Below, piece by piece: positions 41,000 to 50,200 of a stretch of 52,141 nt of DNA. The DNA comes from a bacterium (GTDB taxonomy: Bacteria > UBP15 > UBA6099 > JAJRTR01): assembly GCA_024278215.1 (NCBI GenBank), contig JAJRTR010000031.1, positions 1 to 52,141 of the forward strand. The letters are read 5' to 3'. The notes beneath the pieces were generated by a model that saw only the letters and a program-made list of their open reading frames with translations, was not told where the DNA came from and did no database searches. Position numbers and translations under genes: made by a program. Every line of letters starts with the position of its first letter. The first letter of the stretch is position 1.

Positions 41000-41640
41000 T
41001 ACATCTCGAGAAAATAAAATTCGCATATCCCGGCGGGCGCGCTGTGCTCGACAACCTGGACTTCGAGATGAAGCCTGGAGACAGGATAGGCATCACAGGC
41101 CCGAACGGCACGGGGAAAACCACTCTTTTTCACCTGATAGTCGGCCTGCTCAGTCCCCTGGCCGGAACGGTGCAGGTGTTCGGAAAAGCGAGAGTCGTGG
41201 AAGACGATTTTTTCGATGTGCGTCGTCGCATCGGGTTCCTGTTCCAGAATGCCGACGACCAGCTTTTCAGTCCTACCGTCGCCGAAGACGTCGCGTTCGG
41301 CCCGTTCAACCTCGGCAAAACACGCCACGAAGTGGAACATCTCGTGCGCTCCACGCTCGAAACACTTAGCATCGAGCACCTCGAACACCGCATCACGCAC
41401 AAACTCTCCGGTGGCGAAAAGCGGCTTGTCTCACTTGCCACAGTACTGTCGATGCAGCCCGAAGTGCTCCTGCTCGACGAGCCCACAACAGGCCTGGCCG
41501 CGGAAACCGAGAAACGCATCGTCGACTTCCTGCTCGGCTCCGGCCTCTCCTACATCGTCATCTCACACGACCTGGATTTCCTTAATAACGTTACCGACAA
41601 GCTAATCACATTAAAGAACGGAAAGTTCGAGTCGCTGTAG
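40978..41640 (+). CDS. ECF transporter ATPase (EcfA/CbiO family)
   Basis: A 220-residue ABC ATPase. Walker A GPNGTGKTT, Q loop FLFQNADDQLFSPTVAEDV (typical of ECF ATPases), signature LSGGEKR, Walker B VLLLDEPTTGL and H loop ISHD are complete. It overlaps the T-component gene by 22 nt. Only one ATPase gene is present, so it should act as a homodimer, as in CbiO- or BioM-type systems. The substrate-binding S component is not encoded here. The gene ends 27 nt before a truncated family-A repeat. Confidence 0.9.
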   Translation: MGDFDILIHLEKIKFAYPGGRAVLDNLDFEMKPGDRIGITGPNGTGKTTLFHLIVGLLSPLAGTVQVFGKARVVEDDFFDVRRRIGFLFQNADDQLFSPTVAEDVAFGPFNLGKTRHEVEHLVRSTLETLSIEHLEHRITHKLSGGEKRLVSLATVLSMQPEVLLLDEPTTGLAAETEKRIVDFLLGSGLSYIVISHDLDFLNNVTDKLITLKNGKFESL

Positions 41641-41667
41641 CTGCGTCAGAGAAATTCATCCCCTTAC

Positions 41668-41731
41668 GCAACGCAGTAGAACAGGCGTTATCGTGATTTT
41701 CCGGATTTCTTTGTGAGAAATGCGGGTTAAT
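41668..41731 (-). repeat. Repeat family A, truncated inverted copy A3
   Basis: Reverse-complement match to the left 64 bp of A1, including the CCGGATTTCT/AGAAATGCGG hairpin and the end TTAACCCGC. The TAA at its very end is the stop codon of the C45 gene on the minus strand. It fills the gap between convergent genes. Confidence 0.75.
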
Positions 41732-43433
41732 ACTTCGCCAGCACGGTGCCGACAACGAATTCAGGCGCGACATCTTTCAATTGCGAGGCGCGGAACGGGC
41801 TGTTGATATTCTTTCCCGCCGCCGCCGAGACCGGCTGCGCGTCGAGTTGCGCCGCAACCCTGTAATGATCGACCGCTTTCCCGCGCTGCCCCGCCAGGTC
41901 CAGGCAACGCCCCAGCCACAGCTCAGACTCGGCTTTCATTATCTGCACTTTGTAGTCATATTGCGCATTATTCACAAAGAACGGCAACGCCTGCTCATAC
42001 TGGCCCTGCTTCATCATTATGAAACCCACAAGGCGGCTGTAGACCGGCTCGTCCGGGACGAGTTCCGACGCCCTCCGCAGATGAAACACCGCCAGGTCGT
42101 CCCTGAAGTTGTCGAAATGCGCCACCCACGCTTCCTGGTAGTGGCGCTGCGCCGCGCGTTCGGTGTCGTCGAGTTGGCCCGCGCCGGGGATGTCGGCTAT
42201 CTCGTAATTATCACGGTCCGCGTCGAACAGAGCGGAGATTCTGAAACCGTGGAAGATGTCGCTCATACACACGGGAAAATCGCCATTTGCGATCCACATC
42301 GAGTCGTCGTCGGGTGAAAAAACAACAGATTGAGAATTGTTCGTCGCTCCCACGATATTGCCGGCGATGCGCCTTTTGCCCTCGAAGTAGTCGACACAAT
42401 CCGACATTATACGCGGTACGTCCGCCGGTGCGAGCGAGCCGCGCATTTGCTCGACAAGCTCATGTATCCGCGCGTGTCTCGATTCACTGTGCATCCTCCA
42501 GCAATAGGGCGCGACTTCGTATTTTTTCATCTCTTTGCTGATGTAATGATTTGTGTGGACGAGCACATCGTTTTCAGGTCTGTCGATCTCCATAAAGTTG
42601 GCTGAGAAGCCCGCCGCGACAGCGTCGCGCGCCTTCGAGTCGACAATAAATATCGCCAGTCCGCATATCCTCGGCTGCGCTGCAATCATTTTCGTAGCTT
42701 CATCCAGTGATTTGCATCTCGCGAGAATGTTGCCTACAAGCGTGAAAACCGGGATGCCCGTCAGTCTCACATCGCGGTTGAACTTCGTATGCAGACCCAC
42801 GATAAGGCCCGCCTCGTTCATTCCCTGCCCGCTGCCCGGTACACCCATCGCGCCGATCCAGCAATATTTCATCCCGTCATCGGGTTCCATGAAGATAAAC
42901 GTATTATTTGCATCCCACACACCCTGCCCGAAGAAATCGAAGTTCCTGCCCACCAGCAGTTTGCCCGCCGCTGTGGCCGAATCCCGCGCCATGAAACTCG
43001 AGCACGAGGGCGGCACCGCCATAGCAGGAAATGTTTTTCCTATAAGAAAATGAATGATGTCCGGTACTACCGCGACACGTTCCGCACGGCCCCGCCACGC
43101 GCCGAGCGCCTCGTCGAAACCGATGCAGTGCTCGCGCATCTCCGCGCCAAGCCGTTTGCTGTTCATAACGTAAAAAAGCCATTTCAGCAGCCGGCTCGCC
43201 GGGTTCGCTATCGACTCGGCCGAGTGTTTTATAAGTGTTTCAATCACATCGTCGAAATATCTCAGCACCATATCGCCGCACACTTCCTGCGCCAGGCGCC
43301 CGTGCTGACGGCCCATCTCGCCGTATGTGCCGCGCAGATGCAGAATGTGTATTCCTTTGCGCAGCTCGAGCGTACCCCTGCCGCAGCACTTCATGCCGTC
43401 TTTTTCAACCACTTCTTCTTTGATGTATTCCAT
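41727..43433 (-). CDS. C45-type N-terminal nucleophile hydrolase with TPR tail
   Basis: A 568-residue protein. About residues 25-410 resemble the acyl-CoA:6-aminopenicillanate acyltransferase (peptidase C45) fold: RGTYGEMGRQHG near the start, nucleophile C144 in PPSCSSFMARD, KLLVGRNFDF, GMNEAGLIVGLH and VHTNHY. Known members are self-processing Ntn hydrolases; cleavage would fall before C144, leaving an unusually long pro-region. The last about 120 residues form TPR-like helices (FHLRRASELVPDEPVYSRL, YEQALPFFV, GKAVDHYRVAAQLD). The substrate is unknown. Start at 43433 behind AAAAGGG. Its stop codon lies in repeat A3. Confidence 0.75.
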   Translation of the reverse strand: MEYIKEEVVEKDGMKCCGRGTLELRKGIHILHLRGTYGEMGRQHGRLAQEVCGDMVLRYFDDVIETLIKHSAESIANPASRLLKWLFYVMNSKRLGAEMREHCIGFDEALGAWRGRAERVAVVPDIIHFLIGKTFPAMAVPPSCSSFMARDSATAAGKLLVGRNFDFFGQGVWDANNTFIFMEPDDGMKYCWIGAMGVPGSGQGMNEAGLIVGLHTKFNRDVRLTGIPVFTLVGNILARCKSLDEATKMIAAQPRICGLAIFIVDSKARDAVAAGFSANFMEIDRPENDVLVHTNHYISKEMKKYEVAPYCWRMHSESRHARIHELVEQMRGSLAPADVPRIMSDCVDYFEGKRRIAGNIVGATNNSQSVVFSPDDDSMWIANGDFPVCMSDIFHGFRISALFDADRDNYEIADIPGAGQLDDTERAAQRHYQEAWVAHFDNFRDDLAVFHLRRASELVPDEPVYSRLVGFIMMKQGQYEQALPFFVNNAQYDYKVQIMKAESELWLGRCLDLAGQRGKAVDHYRVAAQLDAQPVSAAAGKNINSPFRASQLKDVAPEFVVGTVLAKY

Positions 43434-43583
43434 TAGAAGCCCTTTTCTCCGGTGTAACGCCGATCCTGAACCGGTTCTGAAGATCATACGATTTTACACA
43501 TGAAATACAGTTTGTTCCACATTAATCTTCAAACTGGGATATATTTATCTCATGTATTACAATAGTCATGGAGGCAAACAGCT

Positions 43584-44321
43584 ATGAAAATAACCGTATT
43601 CAACGGAAGCCCGAAGGGGAAGAGATCGAACACGCACATCGTGGTGCAGTCATTTCTCGAAGGCGCGGCGGCAGCCGGTGCGGAAGTGGAAAATGTCTTC
43701 CTCTCGAAGCATGAGATAAAGCATTGCCGCGGTTGCCTCCATTGCTGGATCAAGACACCCGGGAAGTGCATAATAAAAGATGACATGGCCGGCCTTATCG
43801 AGAAGTTCCTCGCTTCCGACATCGCGTGCCTCGCCACACCGCTTTACATAGATAATATATCGGGCATGACAAAGGTATTCCTCGACAGGTTGTGCGCTGT
43901 TGTCGACCCGCATTTCGTGATGGGCGCAGACGGCGAGACACAGCATGTAAAGAACCCGCGCAGGATGCCTGAGATTATGGTCATATCGACATGCGGCTAT
44001 CCCGAGCGGTCGCAGTTCCAGGTGCTCGAGCTGCTCTTCAGGCGCACCGAACGCAACATGAACTCCCGCCTCGTGGCGGAAATCTACCGCAGCCAGGGCA
44101 ACCTGCTCGGCATAGAAAACGAAATGCTCGCGCCGGTTGTCGACGCGTATAAAAAACTTGTCGTGAAAGCGGGCCGCGAACTCGTCGAGAACGGCGGCTT
44201 CACAGACGAAACCATCGCCGCACTCGACAAAGACCTTGTTCCACGCGACATGTACAACGACGGCGCCAACAGGTACTGGGATTCACAACTTGCGAAGTTG
44301 AAGAAAAAAGAAAATACGTAA
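43584..44321 (+). CDS. NADPH-dependent FMN reductase-like flavoprotein
   Basis: A 245-residue flavodoxin-fold protein of the NAD(P)H:FMN oxidoreductase type. The FMN phosphate loop is FNGSPKGKRSNTH at the N-terminus, then CRGCLHCWIKTPGKCIIKDDM, a cysteine-rich stretch as in iron-sulfur flavoproteins and multimeric flavodoxins, and CLATPLYIDNISGMTKVFLDR. Four cysteines within 20 residues (C48, C51, C54 and C62 approximately) could bind a [4Fe-4S] cluster; this is inference. Ribosome-binding site GGAGG. It is divergent from the C45 gene. Confidence 0.85.
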   Translation: MKITVFNGSPKGKRSNTHIVVQSFLEGAAAAGAEVENVFLSKHEIKHCRGCLHCWIKTPGKCIIKDDMAGLIEKFLASDIACLATPLYIDNISGMTKVFLDRLCAVVDPHFVMGADGETQHVKNPRRMPEIMVISTCGYPERSQFQVLELLFRRTERNMNSRLVAEIYRSQGNLLGIENEMLAPVVDAYKKLVVKAGRELVENGGFTDETIAALDKDLVPRDMYNDGANRYWDSQLAKLKKKENT

Positions 44322-44447
44322 GAGTCGATTGCAAAATTATAGTTTGTAATCAGCCATCAAGAGTTCCTCCCTGGAATTCCGCACCTTTTGGGGAAATACA
44401 TAAGCACGGTTTTTTGATAAAAACACTACAAAAACATGGTGGCTGGT

Positions 44448-44456
44448 GCTTATAAT
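44448..44456 (+). promoter_or_regulatory. -10 box of the FmdB-like gene (leaderless type)
   Basis: TGCTTATAAT includes a perfect TATAAT (44451-44456) ending 7 nt before the ATG, the same spacing as at cbiQ. The gap holds only ATAGGTT, so transcription should start at the start codon. Confidence 0.5.
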
Positions 44457-44463
44457 ATAGGTT

Positions 44464-44967
44464 ATGATAACGTACGTGTATATATGCAACAAATGCGACG
44501 GCGACATTGATTCGAGAACCTTCGAACACGAGTACTCGGATTTCCGAACCGCCGACATTTCGCCCGTACCGGCATGTCCGCACTGCGGTACAAACAAATA
44601 TGTGACCAGATTTTTCGGTCACAATGTGTTCAGTACCGAAAAAAAGAAGGATTGCGTTCCCGACCGTTTCGTCCCGATCAATCCGCTGCATAAAAAAGGT
44701 ATCCTGGCCGTCGGTATGCGCATAGCCGACGAGGAGAAAGAAGCGGCGGAAACCGTTGTGCAGAAACTGGTGGAAGTGACTTCTATGGAAGTGATCGAGA
44801 GCCGCAACCCCGAAAAAGACATTATCGCCGACAAACTGAATCTCAAGCAGGGCACACTCGACCGCACACTGTTTGACATACGCCAGAAAAAAATGCTCGA
44901 CGAACTTAAAGAAGGCAAAAAGATCAGCGGATTCTTTATGCCGCTGTCGGGCGATACCTATAATTAG
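44464..44967 (+). CDS. FmdB-like zinc-ribbon protein with helical C-terminal domain
   Basis: A 167-residue protein. The N-terminus (YVYICNKCDGDID, then PACPHCGTNKYVTRFFG) is a zinc ribbon of the FmdB/CxxC_CXXC_SSSS putative regulatory type. After it come about 110 helical, charged residues with no family match I know (DEEKEAAETVVQKLVEV, DRTLFDIRQKKMLDELKEGK). It is longer than plain FmdB proteins of 70-110 residues. Possibly a regulator; no partner is adjacent. Confidence 0.72.
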   Translation: MITYVYICNKCDGDIDSRTFEHEYSDFRTADISPVPACPHCGTNKYVTRFFGHNVFSTEKKKDCVPDRFVPINPLHKKGILAVGMRIADEEKEAAETVVQKLVEVTSMEVIESRNPEKDIIADKLNLKQGTLDRTLFDIRQKKMLDELKEGKKISGFFMPLSGDTYN

Positions 44968-45015
44968 CGGTTGAACGGAAACCTGCTCCTGCCGGAATAT
45001 ACGCAAAATATCCGC

Positions 45016-45220
45016 TATCCCGGATTTCTCACAAAGAAATCCGGAGAACCGTGAGAACCCCTATTCTACCGCGTTGCGACGGCGATTCGGGATCGGTCTC
45101 ATACTGGCATTTTGCGCAAGAGCCCGGCTGGCCGGCTGCTCCCTCAACACTCACTTGCCGCGCCTTGTATTATGGGTATTCTTCCGGTTTTCCACCCGCA
45201 CTTGTTAAATATGCGGGCTA
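45016..45220 (+). repeat. Repeat family A, full copy A2 (MITE-like)
   Basis: A 205-bp copy of A1, from TATCCCGGATTTCTCAC to TTGTTAAATATGCGGGCTA, with TA at both ends. The left hairpin (45020-45044) is perfect: CCGGATTTCT, loop CACAA, AGAAATCCGG. It starts 48 nt after the FmdB-like stop and is well placed to terminate that transcript. Confidence 0.8.
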
Positions 45221-45282
45221 TCTTCGTTATCCTCGGTCAACAATGCGCCGCTTTGCTTCATTTTTCCTGTAAAAAACAGTAT

Positions 45283-45350
45283 AGGCGCGGGACAGTGAAC
45301 GTGCCCATGTCTACACATCATGCGCATTTATAAGTGTGACACGATACTAT
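45283..45350 (+). repeat. Repeat family D, copy D2
   Basis: AGGCGCGGGACAGTGAACGT and GCCCATGTCTACAC followed by GTGTGACACGATACTATTG match D1 (13284-13352) over about 68 bp. In both places it follows or precedes another repeat family. Confidence 0.6.
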
Positions 45351-45458
45351 TGGTCTGGCGGAGAAGAATCTCGTTTTTCGATCATTATTTGCTGTTGTTA
45401 TCCCGTTGACGGTTACCCCCACTTTCATGTTGTACATTATAAATCTGCCCCAGGATTG

Positions 45459-45507
45459 TTCACATGCTGAAACAGGAGGTGTATAATAGGCTTCAGTCAT
45501 ACTGAAG
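45459..45507 (+). promoter_or_regulatory. Sigma-70 promoter and leader hairpin of the MBL-STAS gene
   Basis: TTCACA (45459-45464), a 17-nt spacer and TATAAT (45482-45487) form the best standard promoter in the window. The transcript would begin near 45494, next to a hairpin CTTCAG-TCATA-CTGAAG (45491-45507) in the leader, 28 nt before the start codon. Confidence 0.62.
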
Positions 45508-45535
45508 GAAATATAACAAAACAGGATGTGACGAT

Positions 45536-46831
45536 TTGAGAATCGAGTTCTGGGGAGCGCGTGGCAGCATTCCGTGTTCGCATCCCGGCACAATAAAATA
45601 TGGCGGCAACACGACGTGTGTGGAGATTCGCACGAGGTCGAACGACTTGATAATACTCGACGCGGGCTCCGGCATCCGCCCGCTCGGCGTGAAAATGATG
45701 AGCAGGATGACGGGCGGCGACGAACTCATTCAACTCGAACAGCTTGTCGATTTCATGGTCGAGGACCTGATAAAGAAATTATCTTCGACACGCCCCGAGT
45801 CTCTGCGCGCGCTCGAAGGGTCGCTCGATTATAAAAACGATGTCCACCTCTTCAACACACACTACCACTGGGACCACATCCAGGGCTGGCCGTTTTTCGT
45901 GCCTGCATATATTCCCGGAAAAAAGATACACATCTACGGACACCTGAAGGCCGACCACAGGCTGGCCGACGTCTATACCGAACAAATGAACAAAACGTAC
46001 TTCCCTGTCAGTCTTGAAATGATGGCGGCGGAAAAGTATTTCTATGAGCTCGGCGAAGACACGGTAAAAGTAGGTGATGCAACGATAACATCGTATTTCC
46101 TCAATCATCCGCAGGGCTGCCTCGGCTACAGGATTGTCAGCGGCGAGATGGTGGTGGCTTTCGCCACAGATGTCGAACACCCGGAAAAGGGGCTCGACGA
46201 AAATGTGTTGAAGCTGGCGGACGGCGCGGATGTGCTGATCTACGATTGCCAGTATACGCCCGAGGAATATGAGCAGAAAAAGAACTGGGGGCACAGCACC
46301 TGGGAAGTCGCGGTCGCTGTCGCAAGGGAAGCCGGTGTGAAAAAGTTGATTATGACGCATCACGACCCCGAGCACGACGACACTTTTATTGAAGAAGTCG
46401 AAAACCGCGCGAAGGAGCAATTTCCGAATCTTATGGCGGCTTATGAAGGACTGGTGCTGACGGATTTTCCGGTCGAGCCGACTCTCGACCTGCAGGAAGA
46501 TGCGCCCGGCGAGTCTGAACTTGCCTCCGGCCCGTCGATAAGATGTAAAAACAGAGTGATTTCCGTCGAGTGCGGTCCCGCTATGCGCAACCTCGCAGAG
46601 CAGCGCGTTATGGAAGAGCTCGACTCACATCTCCAGGTCGGCGCTTTCCGCGCGATATTCGATCTTTCGGCTGTAACTTATTCATCACGCTACGACCTGA
46701 TAGCGCTGGCCGACATTTGCAAGTATCTCCACGAATCACATATCGAACTCGAGATAGTCAATCCCGGCAGTGCGCTCGAACGCAAGCTTATTGAAACAAG
46801 GTTCCGGATTCTCGCGAAGATGAAAAACTGA
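45536..46831 (+). CDS. Metallo-beta-lactamase-fold hydrolase fused to a STAS domain
   Basis: A 431-residue protein. Residues 1-300 form an MBL-fold hydrolase of the kind with FWGARGSIPCSHPGTIKYGG, the metal motif THYHWDHIQGWPF (HxHxDH), further ligands in VVAFATDVEH, and MTHHDPEHDD. Residues about 335-431 look like a STAS domain (CKNRVISVECGPAMRNLAEQ, FRAIFDLSAVTYSSRYDLIA, IELEIVNPGSALERKLIE), as in anti-sigma-factor antagonists. The MBL part may be a cyclic-nucleotide phosphodiesterase, but the substrate is not certain. TTG start behind AGGATGTGA. A stand-alone gene with its own promoter. Confidence 0.82.
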   Translation: MRIEFWGARGSIPCSHPGTIKYGGNTTCVEIRTRSNDLIILDAGSGIRPLGVKMMSRMTGGDELIQLEQLVDFMVEDLIKKLSSTRPESLRALEGSLDYKNDVHLFNTHYHWDHIQGWPFFVPAYIPGKKIHIYGHLKADHRLADVYTEQMNKTYFPVSLEMMAAEKYFYELGEDTVKVGDATITSYFLNHPQGCLGYRIVSGEMVVAFATDVEHPEKGLDENVLKLADGADVLIYDCQYTPEEYEQKKNWGHSTWEVAVAVAREAGVKKLIMTHHDPEHDDTFIEEVENRAKEQFPNLMAAYEGLVLTDFPVEPTLDLQEDAPGESELASGPSIRCKNRVISVECGPAMRNLAEQRVMEELDSHLQVGAFRAIFDLSAVTYSSRYDLIALADICKYLHESHIELEIVNPGSALERKLIETRFRILAKMKN

Positions 46832-46867
46832 AGTCCCCTGTCGCAGTGCAGGGTGTCTTAAGATGTT

Positions 46868-46901
46868 TAATCATCGTCCCGAGGGTTGGACCACGGGAAC
46901 G
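46868..46901 (-). repeat. GTTCCC-type hairpin (REP-like), inverted
   Basis: TCATCGTCCCGAGGGTTGGA with CCACGGGAACGGG: the reverse complement carries the CGTGG...CGGGACGATGA form, one base off the usual GGGAACGATGA. It follows the MBL-STAS gene by about 40 nt. Confidence 0.45.
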
Positions 46902-47276
46902 GGTGCGCAGGTGTGGACCTTACTCCCGAACTCATAATCTCCGGGTTCCTGTCCGGTTCCGGCCATGGCGGGTCAGGTCGATCTTACAAGGACAATGTCG
47001 GTACTGTATGTCTCATGTCTCTTTTCCGGGTAGCGCATAACGAAAGAACCTTTAAATTAGAGCCGAAATCTGTTATCCTAATTATTATCGGATGTGCTTA
47101 TTATGTTATGGTGTGGTTTCAACGCAATTAAATAATGCTTATCAACTGTAAAACAATATGAATTTCTCGAATATGACTATAATCCGCCACAATCAACTTT
47201 CAGCAATGTACTTTGCTGAATACTATTCGGGTGCCTGCCGCCGGCCCGTGTACTTCAGAGAAATCAGGAGCAACTG
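46902..47276. other. Intergenic region before the giant repeat protein
   Basis: No gene is seen. It includes a possible -10 box TATAAT (47178-47183) and a perfect 8-bp hairpin TTCAGCAA-TGTACT-TTGCTGAA (47199-47220) that would lie in the leader of the giant gene. No -35 match is clear. Confidence 0.45.
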
Positions 47277-50200
47277 ATGAAGAAAGTTTTATTTATTTTA
47301 TCGCTTATCTGCGTTTCCATTATGTTCACAAAGCTGACACAGGCGTTGCCGCATACGGTCACCGGCGCGGGCGACATAATAATCGACGTCTACGACGAAC
47401 TGGGCCAGTTGATAGACTGGGAAGCGGCGACTGTGTCGGTCAGGCTGCCGGGCCCCGACGGTGTCCTGGGCGGTTTCGATGTGGTCTATGAGAAAAAGGA
47501 CGGCACGGCCGACGATGACGACGTGTCTCTGGTTGTCGATGGTGATGTGGAATTCGACGCAGACGGACAGTTACCGGACGACCCGAATTTTACGGGCTAT
47601 ATCGCAGATGGACAAACATATCGCGTTACTGTCGAAGCTGTAGGGTACGCGACGTGGACACAGGATTTCACGTGGAGCACGTCGGCGGTCAATGTCGAAT
47701 CTTCGGCGTGTCTGCACACGGTGAAAGTGACGGCGCAGGACGAATTCGGCACAACCCTTTCCTCTGTACCCGGCATTACACTCTACATACAGGGTGGTAT
47801 GACGGTCACCGACGGCGACGCGAACGACCGCGACGGAATCGCCAACGGTCTGATATATGTCGCGCAGGACCCTTCCGGGCTTTCCGACCCCGCGAGCGCG
47901 ACGGTTGTCGTTCCGGGTTTTCTCACGGTGCAGGACGGTACGAAAACGATCGACTCCGCCGGACAGACGCATTACCTGACTTCTCACGCTTACGCTTTCA
48001 TTATTACAGCCGACGATGAACTGGGCACAACCCTGACACTTACTTCGGCGGACGTAAACTCGATTTCGGGACTTAACAGTGTGGCGGTCGCCGATAACGC
48101 GGGCAGCCTCTACTGGGCAGCTACGGGCGGGCCGGGCGTTATCACGCTTACAATGAACGGTTTCATTGCGACAGACACGGCAAGTACGTATTCTTATGAC
48201 GACTCGACACAACAGACGATAGATTTCACTGCCGCGGGCGACGGCGGAGTGCTGGAATATAACCTGAAAGTGCTCGGCGCGACGGACGAGTTGGGCAATC
48301 ACCTCGGGCTTGCCACCGCTACGATATCTGCCACGAGTTTTACGATTTATTCGCAGCAGGTTTCAGCTGGTGAATCGTATATCGCGGCGGAATCGGGTAC
48401 GGCCGGCTCGCTCGATATCGCCGTGTCGGGATATGTCTCGTCTTCTGCAAACGTTACGCCGGACAACGCGGCGCAACAGACGATAGACTTCGATTTCGGG
48501 GCGGCGTTCGCCGCGGGCATCGACGGCGACGGCCTCAAGTATGCTGTTATGCTCGATTACGTCGAAGACGAAATGGGCAATGTCGTCGCAATCTCCGGGG
48601 CCGACACACTCGCGCTGTACGACAACTCCGATTGCGGCACGGCGTCCACCGCGACTTACGCTGTCGCCCCGTTCTGGGACGCGGGCACGTCGAAGTGGTA
48701 CTCGGCTATCGTGCCCGGAACGTATTACGCGAAATATATGTCGGCGAATTACGTGTCGAGCTGCGACACCGCCGGGATCAGCCCCAACACGAGTGCGCAG
48801 GTGTCGCCCGTATTCACGATGGCGGCCGGAACGGGCCTGAAGTTCCCGCTGGTCGTTTATGTCGCCGACGAGCTTGGGACGGCCACGACGACTACTACGC
48901 TCGACACACTCACGTACAACGGGACCGCGCCGGATTTCGAGAACTCGAATATGGCCGTGTGGGCGACGAACACTACCGCGATATTGCGGGTGTCGACTAC
49001 CGGTTATGTAGATACTGAAGTAACAAACACAGGACTTACCGGTGCGTTCCAGGTGGCGACAAGCGCACAGACGGTAATAAATTACGGAAATTACGCGCAG
49101 AGCGCCGCAGCTCCGACTACGGGCTCGACAAACAACTACCGCGGCCTGGAATACCTGATCAGGGTGGTCGAGGGCGCGAATGTCTATGAAGACGAACTGG
49201 GCAATCAACTGACGCTCGACGGTACGGAAACACTCGAAATATGTTCGGCGGCCGACTGTAGCGGCGGCGGCGACCCGGAAACGCCGATCAGGGAATACTG
49301 GAGCTCGGCGAGCAGTTCGTGGTTTGTCGCGCCGAGTGTGGACGGTGCGGCGCGCACCGTGAGGATAACGGCCACCGGATTCGTGCGCACATCGGACGGC
49401 GCGACACTGAACCTCGACCCGACGACCGCGCAGGAAAGCCCGGCGTGGGACGACGCGGCGGGCGACGGACTGCCGTACCAGATAAAAGTCGCCGGCGGCG
49501 CGGCGGCCCTCGAATCCGAGATCGGTACCGCGCTTACCCTCAACGGTGACGAAATCGTTACTGTCACAACCAACTCGACATGCACCGCGACGCAAACGCC
49601 TCTGATTATAAATTACCAGTCGAACGCCTGGTACATCGCACCCGGCACCACCGGTGTAAAGTATCTCGCCATATACGAACCCGGATTCATAGAAACATGC
49701 GACGGCGCGAGCGTCACCGCGTCGACAACAGGCCAGGTATCGCCCGCTTGGGCGCAGGGCGATGGCGACGGCCTGCCCTACATGATCAAAGCTGTCGACA
49801 CGGCAGGCTACTTCCAGGACGAAATCGGCAACAACCTTTCGTTCAGCGGCACGGAAGTGCTCGAAGTCTGTACGGCGAGTGACTGTTCGGCAACCCAGAC
49901 GCCGACATTCGGCCCGAGCTGGGACGGCACGTCATGGTATATCGCGCCGCAGACCAGCACCGGCTCGAAATGGATAAAAATGTACAAATCGGGATATGTC
50001 GCGACGCGGGACGCCTCGATGGTCGTCCCCAGCGCGTCCGGCCCGCAGGCGATTCCCACCTTCACGATGGCCGCCGGCGACGGAATGAAGTATGCGCTGA
50101 AAGTCACTGCTGCGGATGAACTCGGCAACAGTATAAATATCGCCGCGCTCGGCGCGATTACGTTCAATACCGCCGCGCCGGATTACTCGAGCGCGAACAT

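Noticed and set aside
48363-49595. A 410-codon open frame on the minus strand inside the giant repeat gene
   Set aside because: It is the mirror of the highly biased plus-strand coding repeats; the sequence is Arg-rich with no family features, and similar frames recur in each repeat copy.
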